Shown: positions 8,681 to 18,135, counted from the first letter of the stretch. The stretch: 64,000 bases of DNA from Rhizophagus prolifer (GCA_019425655.1 NQWY01024831.1:1-64000), one strand, 5' to 3'. Notes: a model not told the origin generated them from the letters alone. Program-made: numbers and translations.

Positions 8681-11600
8681 CTAAATACCAAAGGACAATA
8701 TTTTGTTAACTTCCTCTAAAGCAACGTTTACATCATTTATCTGCGATTTACTTAAATAAAATTGATATTCCATACGCTCAATAAAGGCATGCATATACCT
8801 GACATCCTTGATTATTTCGTAATTTTCTTCAATAAATTCCAAAATCTTTTGCTTAACAAGTTGCAAATTTTCTTCGCTTGTTAGTGCCAAATTCAGGAGC
8901 ACTTCGGCTATAGTTGACGCAAGTCTGTTGAATTCATCATTTTCCTCTGTTATTCTACCTATTTTATAAAGCTGCATTAATTGCGGCAAAAATACTGGGT
9001 CAGATATTTCAAGTAAAGAAGATATTCCAAAAATGTAATCAAAATCTGAATTATTAGCATTTGCAATTAAAAAATCCAGATAAAATGTCGTCCCCTGGGA
9101 ATCTCCAGCCTTGGTAAGAAAATGAGAAGCAATGAACTTTTGATAATCATCTTCATTTTTATTAAGCATAATTTCCCTGAGCAAATTAATAATTCTTTCC
9201 CGGGGTGCCTCATTTTCAAATAAAATTTGTATTAATTTCCACCTAAAAGGTTCTGCTTTTACTCTATCCAAAAGATTCAGAAGTATTGTCTTATCTGTTA
9301 TTTTCGTTTGATAAACTTCCAGGACTTGACTCCTATAGTAATCAGGTCTTTCCGGATTTGCCAATTCGTTATCAATAAACCGGTAAGCCTCTTGAAGTTT
9401 ATTATTTAATGCATAAATAGCATTGTTAACCCAAGCAATATCATAATCTATACCTATTCGCAAATTAGAAACTATTCTCCTTTGTATATTTTCCGCACCA
9501 ACTTGCTTTTCTATAACATTGAAATCCAAAGAGTTCTTAGAATTGTTCGCAGGATCATCAAATGTTGTAAAATCAAGAATTTTTTCAGTTTCGACGGAAA
9601 GGTCAAATTTCTCTATATAAAACCAAAGTGTTTGCGTAAGTATATCAAATTTAATCTTGTTTCTATCGGATTCATTGATTCTTACTGCATTTTTTATGTT
9701 CGTAGTAGACGCTCTTTCCGTGACCCATATTTGTAATTTTTGTTTTTGCTCGGGAGTAATTTGAATAAAATCCTGTCGACTTAATCTTTCTTTTAGCGAT
9801 CTAAACAAATAATCTTTCAGCATTTGTACGTCATCAGTATATTTCAAAAAATTATCAAGATTGAGCTGTCTTCTTTGCCGCAGAAATAAAGTTAATAAAT
9901 CAAACGAAGCATCTCCCATTTCTGCTTTTTCTGTAAAGTCGTACTTTTTGTAACTAAAAAGAGTACTCCAATCAAGCTCATCAATGCTATTTCTCTCAAA
10001 AAAGCTGCTAATTTCTTTTCTTACATTTTCTGGCTCAAAGTACAAAGAGAGATTCTGTCGATCATAAGCCAATCTCTGTTCTTTGTAATCAATTTCTTTT
10101 ATATTGTCAAGAATGTCAGAGTTTTCTTTAATTTGCTTCTCCAAATACTGAATATTGTGCTGTTCCGTTTCATTACTATAGAACTTTACACCTTGGTAAA
10201 ATTCATATAGCTCCTTATTATTCAAACGATGTGAATTATAATCACTTATAAGATTATCAATCACATCTTTGTCAAGTAATCTAACGTACAATTGTGATTT
10301 TTGATAATTTAATAATGTAGTGTTATCATACAATTCTTTGTAAGCTTTAAGTTTAGTACCAGTCTTCTCAAAAAATTCTACAATTGCACTTGTCGCTTTC
10401 AGATCGTTTGTTTGTCCGTAATTGATATATATATCAAAGATCAAATTATACAGCTCCGGATGCTCTTCATATGCTTCAGCACAATCCACAACAATTTTAT
10501 TTAAAAGACGATAGTGATAATCATAAAAATACCATGACTTTGCGGAGTTGTCCCTCAATAAACTAAGTAATTTTTTCAGACTGTTTATTGTAAGATCAGC
10601 ATCAAGCAGCTTGACAAGTTCACCGTATTCATCCAGAAACATCGTCTCTTCTCTATCGTCTCCCTTTTCGGGAATTCTGATACCTTCGATTAAGTAATCA
10701 ATGTAAATATTTTCCAGATTTGCTGATCGGATCATCTTATAAATAGATGCCCTTATATATTGATTTTTACGAGTTGCGAAAACAGACATCAGATATTCCA
10801 AAACTTCGGCACTACCAAGTCTAAGATTTGTCAACGTGTTCACTGCAGCATTAATGATATGTGGATTATTTTCATTTTCAGAAATAAAATCAAGCAGAAC
10901 ATTTTTTGTAACTCTTTTTTGTTGGCTATTGAGCTTCTGATGTTTGATAAGATCCATAGCATTCAATCTGGCTTGGATAGAATTTGTTATATCCGACAGC
11001 TCGTCCAGTAAGAATTTGCTAGCAATGTCAGCATCGGGAAACCTTGAAAGCTCTTGTCTTGTAAATTTATTCGAATCAATCCAAACATCGAGCTTTTTAT
11101 AGTGTTCAAAGATATTCTTGAATATCTCGAACCTAGTTTTTGAATCCACTTTATCAGGTTCTATTTTTACCAAAATTTCAGGCTCAACAGCCAGCATCCA
11201 CGTAATCAGAATATCTCTTCGTTGCCTATCAATAATGCCCATCAAGAAAAATAGCGTATTTACCCAGCTGGGTCTAATGCGTTTTTCATCAAAAGAGATA
11301 CTTTTCATTATCTGTTGAACATCCATTTCTCCCAAAACGCTTGCAGCAAGAAATTCTTGGATATTATTATGTTCAAATCCCCAATATGAAGGATTTGTCT
11401 CGTCATTCTTGAAAGCAGTAGAAAATCTTAATAACTCAATATCATCAGGATTTGGCAGTATTTTCTGAAGGTCATCTGAAGATATATGGTTTATACCCAT
11501 GTATTCCATAGTCAACGCCACTTTTTTAAGTAACATCATGACATATTCCTTTTTATCTCTTAAAGGTTTAGTACTAGTAAAGTGTTTTTTATCAAAATCA

Positions 11601-12943
11601 AAGCGCTCTTCTATAAAATCATTTAGTAACTCTACTTTACTGATATTAAGATCGCCCTTACTTTTGTATTTTCGCAGTAGCACCTGAAGAAAGAACGGTT
11701 GTGAGACAAGATCTCTAAACCCATTCTGCTCTACTTTGTGAAGAAAAGTCTGCGCATTAACTGAATAATGTGTCTTTACAAAATCTTCTATCTTTCCCGA
11801 ATCAATATCATCTATGAAGTAAACCGAAAAATCCGTAAGTGTTCCTGGTGAAGTTGCAGTAGGAAGTTCATAGAAATTTGTTCGACAAGAAATAACAGAT
11901 TTAATCTCCGGATGCCTCGCAAAAAAAGTTGAGATCTTTCTGACAGCTGTATTAAAATTAGACGGCTGTATTTCATCAAGGCCATCAAGAATTACAAGGC
12001 AGGTGCTTTCTGGTATCTTTTCCCAACCTGCTGGTAGAAAGTCTTCAAGATTTTCATCGACGTAAGTATTCATCTTTTGGAACACTGGGACAAAAATCGA
12101 ATCGTTCTTCGTATAGTATTTTGCAAGATTTGAAAGTTCAGTGGATTTTCCAGATCCAGCATTACCCAGTAAGACTATTCTGCTTTGCTTTTCAATGACT
12201 TTCTGAAGATCTTCTCCGTTTCGTCTTATTGCAAACAAATTGCTAATCTCATTGTGATAATCAAATTGGCTGATAGTCCGCCTAATGGCATTCTCCAATG
12301 CCGCAGCATGTTCCGTAAAACTTTCTATATTAATGTTGCTAAGATCATTTTTAATGTATTCTATGTCCAATAAAAAATCCTCTTTTTCTGATTTAATTTT
12401 ATTGTTTCTTATTCCAAAAACGAAATCGTTCAATATTGAGTAAATTCTGAAAGGAAAATCTTCCGAGCTAGGAATGGTATTGTACCATCCATCACGAATA
12501 CCTTCTTTAAAATTTTCGATTTTTAAAAGCGATTCTATTTCTTCCCTCCCTTTTGGTCCTCTTGGGTCTTTAAAGAAAAAATATATCTTAATATTAGCTC
12601 CTGCCAAAAAATTTGACTTTGCAATGGAGAATTCTTCCTCTGTCCCCGATTCATAGGGCTTTCCGGTTTGTGGATCACACCCACCACTTGGGGAGCCAAA
12701 TCGCATCCATAGTAATCCAATATAGATATCATAATCTTTAAATCTAACATTGATGTCTTCCTGAGGCCTTCCACCCCACGAGCCAACAATATCTCTGAAA
12801 TCAAGTACTTCAAAGTTTACGTTAACATTATTTCTTTGGAGATCTTGACTAAGCGATTTACATGCTTTTTTAATAATTTCCTTTTCAGGAGTTACATCTC
12901 CAGGGCATGACACAAATACCCTAACCTGCTCAACAGTGGTCAT
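8681..12943 (-). CDS. STAND NTPase: DUF4062 - NACHT - helical repeats
   Basis: Large single-protein defence candidate. The N-terminal 150 residues match DUF4062 (RVFVSCPGDV, then DIYIGLLWMRFGSP), a Rossmann-like domain common as an effector or sensor in STAND proteins. The NACHT domain has Walker A GNAGSGKST (encoded near 12145-12170) and Walker B LVILDGLDE (near 11971-12000). The remaining roughly 900 residues are alpha-helical repeats of HEAT/ARM style and are the likely sensor. I place the start at the Met at 12943, directly before the conserved TTVEQVRVFVSCP; a start at 12988 would add 15 unusual residues. It lies opposite to the CBASS operon and has its own transcription unit. Confidence 0.8.
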   Translation of the reverse strand: MTTVEQVRVFVSCPGDVTPEKEIIKKACKSLSQDLQRNNVNVNFEVLDFRDIVGSWGGRPQEDINVRFKDYDIYIGLLWMRFGSPSGGCDPQTGKPYESGTEEEFSIAKSNFLAGANIKIYFFFKDPRGPKGREEIESLLKIENFKEGIRDGWYNTIPSSEDFPFRIYSILNDFVFGIRNNKIKSEKEDFLLDIEYIKNDLSNINIESFTEHAAALENAIRRTISQFDYHNEISNLFAIRRNGEDLQKVIEKQSRIVLLGNAGSGKSTELSNLAKYYTKNDSIFVPVFQKMNTYVDENLEDFLPAGWEKIPESTCLVILDGLDEIQPSNFNTAVRKISTFFARHPEIKSVISCRTNFYELPTATSPGTLTDFSVYFIDDIDSGKIEDFVKTHYSVNAQTFLHKVEQNGFRDLVSQPFFLQVLLRKYKSKGDLNISKVELLNDFIEERFDFDKKHFTSTKPLRDKKEYVMMLLKKVALTMEYMGINHISSDDLQKILPNPDDIELLRFSTAFKNDETNPSYWGFEHNNIQEFLAASVLGEMDVQQIMKSISFDEKRIRPSWVNTLFFLMGIIDRQRRDILITWMLAVEPEILVKIEPDKVDSKTRFEIFKNIFEHYKKLDVWIDSNKFTRQELSRFPDADIASKFLLDELSDITNSIQARLNAMDLIKHQKLNSQQKRVTKNVLLDFISENENNPHIINAAVNTLTNLRLGSAEVLEYLMSVFATRKNQYIRASIYKMIRSANLENIYIDYLIEGIRIPEKGDDREETMFLDEYGELVKLLDADLTINSLKKLLSLLRDNSAKSWYFYDYHYRLLNKIVVDCAEAYEEHPELYNLIFDIYINYGQTNDLKATSAIVEFFEKTGTKLKAYKELYDNTTLLNYQKSQLYVRLLDKDVIDNLISDYNSHRLNNKELYEFYQGVKFYSNETEQHNIQYLEKQIKENSDILDNIKEIDYKEQRLAYDRQNLSLYFEPENVRKEISSFFERNSIDELDWSTLFSYKKYDFTEKAEMGDASFDLLTLFLRQRRQLNLDNFLKYTDDVQMLKDYLFRSLKERLSRQDFIQITPEQKQKLQIWVTERASTTNIKNAVRINESDRNKIKFDILTQTLWFYIEKFDLSVETEKILDFTTFDDPANNSKNSLDFNVIEKQVGAENIQRRIVSNLRIGIDYDIAWVNNAIYALNNKLQEAYRFIDNELANPERPDYYRSQVLEVYQTKITDKTILLNLLDRVKAEPFRWKLIQILFENEAPRERIINLLREIMLNKNEDDYQKFIASHFLTKAGDSQGTTFYLDFLIANANNSDFDYIFGISSLLEISDPVFLPQLMQLYKIGRITEENDEFNRLASTIAEVLLNLALTSEENLQLVKQKILEFIEENYEIIKDVRYMHAFIERMEYQFYLSKSQINDVNVALEEVNKILSFGI

Positions 12944-13300
12944 TAGTTCCAATTTCCATAAAAATAACAATATTTTGCGACAGTACAATATTTGGTTTAT
13001 TGTATTTTAACAAAATCATTTTAAGGGGACGAATCTTTAATAACAAACATTAAAGACTAAGAGCAACATGTGAGTTTTATGAATATCTATTGAATCATAA
13101 ACAATAGCACCTAATAATATTGAAATAACTAGTTCATCAATATTTTAAAAAAAATATGCGCACAAACAAAAAATAATTTATATTTGCAGTAGTTAAAAGA
13201 CGCTAATACTCTCTTTTCTTAGTGACCTATTCGGTGACCTATTAAAATCGAGAACAGCATAAGTCCGATTAACAGGGCGTTTGTTAATACACGTACAAGC
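12944..13300. other. Right end of the defence island, non-coding
   Basis: No gene is seen between the STAND protein and the attachment-like repeat. The segment has a promoter-like TATATTTG box at 13179-13186 pointing right, without a clear -33 TTG. The 10-base word GTGACCTATT appears twice, at 13222-13231 and 13234-13243, 12 bp apart. The direct repeats near a presumed att site could be integrase arm sites, but no integrase gene is in the window to support this. Confidence 0.4.
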
Positions 13301-13318
13301 CCCTCAGGACCCACAAAA
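13301..13318 (+). repeat. att-like direct repeat of the tRNA-Val 3' end
   Basis: CCCTCAGGACCCACAAAA here is identical to 13408-13425, which is the T-arm/acceptor 3' end of tRNA-Val(TAC) plus five flanking bases. No 5' tRNA half stands before it. This is the footprint left at the far end of an element that integrated into the 3' end of a tRNA gene. Confidence 0.75.
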
Positions 13319-13345
13319 AAGGAACGAAACCTTTTAAAAAAATTC

Positions 13346-13420
13346 GGGTTCTTAGCTCAGTTGGTTCAGAGCATCTGGTTTACACCCAGAGGGTCGGGGG
13401 TTCGAATCCCTCAGGACCCA
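13346..13420 (+). tRNA. tRNA-Val (anticodon TAC)
   Basis: 75 nt with a 7-bp acceptor stem (GGGTTCT with AGGACCC, one T-G pair), D-arm AGCTCAGTTGGTTCAGAGC, anticodon stem TCTGG/CCAGA with loop TTTACAC giving TAC, T-arm GGGGG-TTCGAAT-CCCTC and discriminator A. CCA is not encoded. Confidence 0.97.
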
Positions 13421-13422
13421 CA

Positions 13423-13450
13423 AAATCTTCCAAATTATTGGGAGATTTTT
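13423..13450 (+). terminator. Hairpin with T run after the first tRNA-Val
   Basis: AAATCTTCC (13423-13431) pairs with GGGAGATTT (13440-13448) over an 8-base loop with one T-G pair, followed by a T run. It lies between the two tRNA genes and may end the first transcript or act as a processing site. Confidence 0.5.
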
Positions 13451-13468
13451 TTATATCATTTTTGAAAA

Positions 13469-13543
13469 GGGCGATTAGCTCAGTTGGTTTAGAGCGTTGC
13501 GTTGACATCGCAGAGGTCACTGGTTCGAATCCTGTATCGCCCA
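13469..13543 (+). tRNA. tRNA-Val (anticodon GAC)
   Basis: 75 nt with acceptor stem GGGCGAT/ATCGCCC, D-arm AGCTCAGTTGGTTTAGAGC, anticodon stem TTGCG/CGCAG with loop TTGACAT giving GAC, T-arm with TTCGAAT loop and discriminator A. It follows the TAC tRNA by 48 bp, so the locus is a valine tRNA cluster. Confidence 0.97.
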
Positions 13544-13735
13544 CTTTCTTAAATTTTTCTTAATTTATTAATTCTTACTTAACACAATCGTTAAATTTTT
13601 TATAAAAAAATTAATCGTCTGTTTAATTTTCTGATTGCGGAAAGATTTTTGCTGCAATATTGACTTGTTATTTTTCAATAATTATTTATGAACTAGAAAA
13701 TTCCTTTTTATTACTAATCCTCCAAAAGGAAACCT

Positions 13736-14206
13736 ATGAAAAGATATTATGCTGTACTGATTTTTTTCTACACAGTTTTTTTGTTATACATGATGTTTTA
13801 TGGTTGTGGCAGACATCCCGAATTCGGATTTCTTCAACTCAACCCTTTTCAGAGCATCAAATACTTTCTTAGCTATCACCAGGTTTTTTCTCAAAAATTC
13901 TTGGTAAATATCGTTGGAAACATTTTGGTATTTATTCCATACGGGTGGTTGGGTATTCTGGATAAGCGCCTTAATAATCTTCCGCTTTTGTTCTTTCTTT
14001 TTATTTCTTGGATATCAATGATAGAACTTGCGCAGCTTTACACCGCAAGGGGTACCGCTGATATAGATGACGTTTTTCTTAATACATTTGGGATGCTTAT
14101 TGGATATACAACATTGAAATTAGCAACTTGGCTTAACGTTGCTAATATAAAACTGGAATTGGAATTGGGGTATGAAAATGTCAATTCTTATTCATATAAT
14201 AGATAA
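13736..14206 (+). CDS. VanZ family membrane protein
   Basis: 156 aa with about four hydrophobic segments and the VanZ pattern: VNIVGNILVFIPYGWLG, then MIELAQLYTARGTADIDDVFLNTFGMLIGY. VanZ-like proteins are small integral inner-membrane proteins; one member lowers teicoplanin susceptibility, but the role in Gram-negative Bacteroidota is unknown. It is a single-gene unit after the tRNA cluster; its 3' end overlaps the convergent glycosyltransferase gene by 26 bp. Confidence 0.85.
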   Translation: MKRYYAVLIFFYTVFLLYMMFYGCGRHPEFGFLQLNPFQSIKYFLSYHQVFSQKFLVNIVGNILVFIPYGWLGILDKRLNNLPLLFFLFISWISMIELAQLYTARGTADIDDVFLNTFGMLIGYTTLKLATWLNVANIKLELELGYENVNSYSYNR

Positions 14207-15083
14207 GTTGACCCAATTTATAAAAATCAAGAATTCTTAATGAGGCAGTGCCTTCTAAAAGTTTTTTTTGTATGAATGGCTTCAATAGTCTGTAAAGAAG
14301 CCTGTAAAGAAAAATACCGCCTGTCTTTTTGAGTCTGAAATACGCTTTAGCTAATTTGATCTTAGAACTTTTCTCAACATCTTTATCTGTTTTTATAAGA
14401 TGTGCAAGACTTTTCGCCGATTGATCAGCTTTCTCGAGAAAAATAGCATTGGTTTCTACATCATTATTAAAAATCGGGTTTTCAATATGGTCAATTTTGA
14501 CCTTTGCTTTATAAAGATCTTTAGCAAAAATCAAATCTTCGTAGCCATACTGACCTATGGATTCATCAAACGGATTTTGTTTAAGAATTGATTTTTTTAC
14601 AATAAAATTATTGGTTTGGAAATCCAGATAAGGTGATTTGATGCGAACTTTTACCGGTAGATTTTCTCTTTCCACAGCAAATCTCCACCTTAATCCGAAT
14701 TCCGGTTTTGGTTTTGATTCATCAACCTTTCTTCCTCCATAAACGACATCCGGTCTTTTTTCATTAATAAAATCTAAATAATTCTTAACAAAATTTTTGC
14801 TGATTATTTTCCCGTCACAATCCAGAAAAAGCAAATATTCTGATATAGCATATTTTGAAAATAAATTCCTGATTTTGGAACGTCCAATATTGTTATCCAA
14901 AAAAATAAAATGATTAACAATATCCTCCAAAGGCTTATTTTTCTGAACAAATTCAGCGTCAGAAGCATCATCAATCAGGATAATTTCAGCATCAAGATTA
15001 TGGGATACAATTTGATCATTCAGATCATTAACCAAATCATTGACATCAAAATTATAAACAGGAATACAAATACTTAGCTTCAT
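14181..15083 (-). CDS. Glycosyltransferase family 2
   Basis: Starts with the GT-A pattern LSICIPVYNFDVNDLVNDL, followed by EIILIDDASDAE, NNIGRSKIRN, and the metal-binding LFLDCDGK (DxD-like). These enzymes transfer a sugar from a nucleotide sugar at the cytoplasmic face of the membrane. Its start overlaps the end of the GT9 gene by 4 bp, so the two are translated together and probably act on the same lipopolysaccharide or surface glycan. The acceptor cannot be told. Confidence 0.9.
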   Translation of the reverse strand: MKLSICIPVYNFDVNDLVNDLNDQIVSHNLDAEIILIDDASDAEFVQKNKPLEDIVNHFIFLDNNIGRSKIRNLFSKYAISEYLLFLDCDGKIISKNFVKNYLDFINEKRPDVVYGGRKVDESKPKPEFGLRWRFAVERENLPVKVRIKSPYLDFQTNNFIVKKSILKQNPFDESIGQYGYEDLIFAKDLYKAKVKIDHIENPIFNNDVETNAIFLEKADQSAKSLAHLIKTDKDVEKSSKIKLAKAYFRLKKTGGIFLYRLLYRLLKPFIQKKLLEGTASLRILDFYKLGQLIYYMNKN

Positions 15084-16045
15084 ACCCTATCGATAATTTT
15101 TTGTATGTCCAATTCTTCGAGACAAGCGTAATCTCCCCGGAAACATTCTTTATCACCAAATACAGAACAAGGTCTGCATGACAAATCTTTTACCTGGACA
15201 ATGTCATCTTCACTTTGTCCATAACCCAGAAATCCTGCGTAATGGTGTGTAGAACCCCAAACAGAAATACATCTGGTTCCCATAAGACTTGCCAAATGCA
15301 TGTTAGCCGAATCCATGGAAATCATCAGTTTCAACTCAGAAATCTTTTTCAGCTCTTCTTTCAATGAAAGTTTTCCTGATAGACTATGGGTGTTGGGAAT
15401 TTGCTTTTCCCATCTGGTAAGGATTTCGTTTTCTTCTTTTCCACCACCAAAAAAATAAATCTTGTGATTTTTAGCCAAAATTCTTGCTAATTCGAAAGAT
15501 TTCTCTTCAGGCATCATTTTACCTTTGTGTTGTGCAAAAGGTGCAAATCCAATATCTTTTTTGTTATCTGATTGATTTCTTAATTGATGTGATAATATAA
15601 CATCAAATCCCATACTCCTGAAAACATCGGCATATCTTTCAACCGTTCTTTTTAGTTGAAATTTATCCAGATTCCAGACATCAGTCAGTTTCTCTTTCTC
15701 GTCTTTACCTTTATCAATTTGAAATATCTTGTAGCCATGTCTGAAGAAAATCGAATTAATCATTTTTGTCCTGATCACATCGTGAAGGTCAGCAACATAA
15801 TCTGGATTGAACTGCTTAATCAATTGTTTTGTTAACTTTCTGATTCCGAAAATCCCTTTGTATTCATCGAAACTTATTCCGTGGAATTTCAGTCTTGGAT
15901 GTTTATCAAAAAGGTCTTTGAAGTTGTCTCTGCTGACGAATACGATTTCTACATCAGGATTCTGTTCCAGAAACTCAACACAGACAGGAACAGTCATTGC
16001 TACATCCCCGAATGCAGAAAAACGATATGCCAGAATTCTTTTCAC
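15080..16045 (-). CDS. Glycosyltransferase family 9 (heptosyltransferase-like)
   Basis: 321 aa of the ADP-heptose:LPS heptosyltransferase family: N-terminal ILAYRFSAFGDVAMTVPV (the conserved R-GD loop) and C-terminal SMDSANMHLASLMGTRCISVWGS, which binds the sugar nucleotide. Two cysteines in LSCRPCSVFGDKECF follow the usual family ending. It sits directly after sufE and overlaps the GT2 gene, giving the order sufE-GT9-GT2 in transcription. Confidence 0.9.
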   Translation of the reverse strand: MKRILAYRFSAFGDVAMTVPVCVEFLEQNPDVEIVFVSRDNFKDLFDKHPRLKFHGISFDEYKGIFGIRKLTKQLIKQFNPDYVADLHDVIRTKMINSIFFRHGYKIFQIDKGKDEKEKLTDVWNLDKFQLKRTVERYADVFRSMGFDVILSHQLRNQSDNKKDIGFAPFAQHKGKMMPEEKSFELARILAKNHKIYFFGGGKEENEILTRWEKQIPNTHSLSGKLSLKEELKKISELKLMISMDSANMHLASLMGTRCISVWGSTHHYAGFLGYGQSEDDIVQVKDLSCRPCSVFGDKECFRGDYACLEELDIQKIIDRV

Positions 16046-16465
16046 CTACTTCTTTAGTTGAAATGCAACTGCATAAAATTTGATTTGCTTGGTCATTGCC
16101 ATCAAGCCATTCGCCCTGGACGGAGACAAAAATTCCTGCAATCCGATTTCTGAAATAAAATCAAAATCAGAATCCAAAATCTCCTGTGTAGAATGCCCAC
16201 TATATATTCTTACCAAAAGTGAAACAATTCCTTTGGGCAAAATCCCGTCAGAATCTGCATTGAAAAACAATTTGCCATCCTTGAATTCTGCATCAATCCA
16301 AACTTTGGACTGGCAACCTCTAATTAGATTTTCATCCGTTTTTTTCTCTTCAGAAAGGCCTTTTAATTCCTTCCCCAGGTCTATGATATATTCATACTTC
16401 TGCTCCCAATCGTCCAGAAAGGCGAATTCATCGATGAGTTCCTGTTGTTTTTCTTTGATTGTCAT
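16046..16465 (-). CDS. sufE: SufE-like cysteine desulfurase activator
   Basis: 139 aa. SufE accepts persulfide sulfur from SufS on a conserved cysteine, here in RGCQSKVWIDAEF, for Fe-S cluster assembly. The C-terminal LSPSRANGLMAMTKQIK is also typical. No other suf gene is next to it; it is first in a short operon with two glycosyltransferases. Confidence 0.93.
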   Translation of the reverse strand: MTIKEKQQELIDEFAFLDDWEQKYEYIIDLGKELKGLSEEKKTDENLIRGCQSKVWIDAEFKDGKLFFNADSDGILPKGIVSLLVRIYSGHSTQEILDSDFDFISEIGLQEFLSPSRANGLMAMTKQIKFYAVAFQLKK

Positions 16466-16626
16466 TCAGAATTGATTTCAATTAAAATTAAATTATATTA
16501 TTAAACCGCAAAAGGCTCAAAAGCTATTACTGCTTGATATAATTAAAGAACAAAAAATCTATTTTACTTTTCTGAAGCTAAGCTTAAAAAAAATATGCTA
16601 AACTTTTGTTTCTTTTGTGGTTCATA

Positions 16627-17877
16627 TTATTTTACGGACTGCGCAATATTCACAATTACTTTAATTGCAGCCAGCATACTTTCCAAAGGTACAAATTCGT
16701 AAGGCCCGTGGAAATTGTGTCCGCCAGCAAAGATATTAGGGCAAGGCAATCCCATATATGATAATTGCGCACCGTCTGTCCCGCCTCTGATGGCTTTGAT
16801 TTTTGGCTCGATCCCGGAATCTTTCATAGCCTGTTCTGCAATATCAACAATGTGCATTTTACCTTCGAACTGCTTTTTCATATTGAGATATTGCTGCTTG
16901 ATTTCTATCTCGGCCGTTTTATCGCCATACTTTTTGTTGATTTCATCAACCTTATCAGCAATCAGTTTTTTTCTTTCTTCAAATTTTTGGTCATCGTGAT
17001 CACGGATGATATATTGAAGCTTAGCCTCGGAAACATCGCCTTCGAAATCTGTCAGATGGAAAAACCCTTCAAAACCTTTTGTTGTAGCTGGTGTTTCATT
17101 AGCCGGCAGGGAGTTGATGAATTCTGATGCAACTAATCCCGCATTCAGCATTTTTCCAAAAGAATAGCCTGGATGTACAGACAATCCGTGGATTTTTACC
17201 ACAGCCCCGGCTGCATTGAAGTTTTCAAATTCCAGCTCACCGATTTCTCCGCCGTCCATTGTATAGGCCCATTCAGCTCCGAATTTCTCAACATCAAAAT
17301 GATGCGCACCTCTTCCAATCTCTTCATCCGGATTGAATCCGATCGAGATTCTACCATGTTTGATTTGCGGATTCGCCAAAAGGAATTCTGCTGCTGTTAC
17401 AATCTCTGCAACGCCGGCTTTATCATCCGCACTTAGTAATGTTGTCCCGTCCGTTGTGATGATGGTTTGACCGATATACTTTTTTAAGGATTCAAATTTT
17501 GTTGATGACAAAGTAAATCCGGTTTCTTTGTTCAATAACAAATCTTCACCATCATAATTTTCCCAAATTTGCGGATTCACATTCTCGCCATTAAAATCCG
17601 GTGAAGAATCGTAATGGGCTATGAATCCAACCTGCGGAACTTTCTCCTCTTTATTAGAAGGAATGAATCCAAAAACGTATCCTTTCTCATCAATACTCAC
17701 ATCTTCCAATCCCAGATCCTGCAATTCTTTGTATAGATAATTGGCGATATCCCACTGCCTTTCTGTAGAAGGTGTGGTCTCACTTTCTGCGTCGCTGGTT
17801 GAATAGATTTTGATGTAAGTGATGAATCTGTTAAGAAGTTTTTCTCTCCAAATCCCGTCTAATTGGATGTTTTCCAT
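16627..17877 (-). CDS. pepT: Peptidase T (tripeptide aminopeptidase)
   Basis: 416 aa M20 metallopeptidase, the usual PepT length. Visible: YSTSDAESETTPSTERQ, the zinc-site segment VGFIAHYDSSPDFNGENVNPQ, LSADDKAGVAEIV, the catalytic Glu in NPDEEIGRGAHHFD, TMDGGEIGELEFENFNA, and AIRGGTDGAQLSYMGLPCPN near the C-terminus. It releases the N-terminal residue of tripeptides in the cytoplasm. Single-gene unit with its own promoter. Confidence 0.96.
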   Translation of the reverse strand: MENIQLDGIWREKLLNRFITYIKIYSTSDAESETTPSTERQWDIANYLYKELQDLGLEDVSIDEKGYVFGFIPSNKEEKVPQVGFIAHYDSSPDFNGENVNPQIWENYDGEDLLLNKETGFTLSSTKFESLKKYIGQTIITTDGTTLLSADDKAGVAEIVTAAEFLLANPQIKHGRISIGFNPDEEIGRGAHHFDVEKFGAEWAYTMDGGEIGELEFENFNAAGAVVKIHGLSVHPGYSFGKMLNAGLVASEFINSLPANETPATTKGFEGFFHLTDFEGDVSEAKLQYIIRDHDDQKFEERKKLIADKVDEINKKYGDKTAEIEIKQQYLNMKKQFEGKMHIVDIAEQAMKDSGIEPKIKAIRGGTDGAQLSYMGLPCPNIFAGGHNFHGPYEFVPLESMLAAIKVIVNIAQSVK

Positions 17878-17896
17878 ATAATTTGCTATATCTCCG

Positions 17897-17927
17897 CAAA
17901 GTTATATATTTATGCAGTGAACGACAA
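17897..17927 (-). promoter_or_regulatory. Bacteroidota-type promoter for pepT
   Basis: On the minus strand, TTG (17927-17925) and TAACTTTG (17904-17897) are 20 bp apart, matching TTG-N19/20-TAnnTTTG. The box ends 19 bp before the pepT start codon. Confidence 0.6.
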
Positions 17928-18035
17928 ATAATATATGATGATTGATAAGTTGTGAATTATCAAAAATCTAAGATGTTGTTGTACGCGAGCGAAGCGAGCG
18001 CCGATTAGTATTATTGGAACGCCGAATCACAGCAG

Positions 18036-18115
18036 CCCGACTTGAGCGGAAATCCTTTTTACGCAACGTAGTGAAGTGAAAAGATTGGGAGCGGAAGGCG
18101 GATTAAGCTGCCCAA
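18036..18115 (+). repeat. Dispersed GAGCGGAAATCC repeat, copy 1
   Basis: Shares about 55 nearly identical bases with a copy at 44963 (CCCGACTTGAGCGGAAATCC, then CAACGTAGTG, GTGAAAAGATTG), and a 3' block ending TTAAGCTG-CCAA. Parts can pair (AATCCTTTTTAC with GTGAAAAGATT), so it may fold. It sits in the divergent gap between pepT and the HMG-CoA lyase gene, just after a GC-rich doublet GCGAGCGAAGCGAGCG at about 17985-18000. Confidence 0.7.
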
Positions 18116-18135
18116 ATATTTAAAATTGAAAGACA

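Noticed and set aside
13301-13318. A third tRNA-Val gene
   Set aside because: Only the last 13 tRNA bases and flank are present; there is no 5' half, D-arm or anticodon arm.
16080-16475. Open frame of 131 codons on the plus strand
   Set aside because: Antisense to sufE, which has all family motifs.
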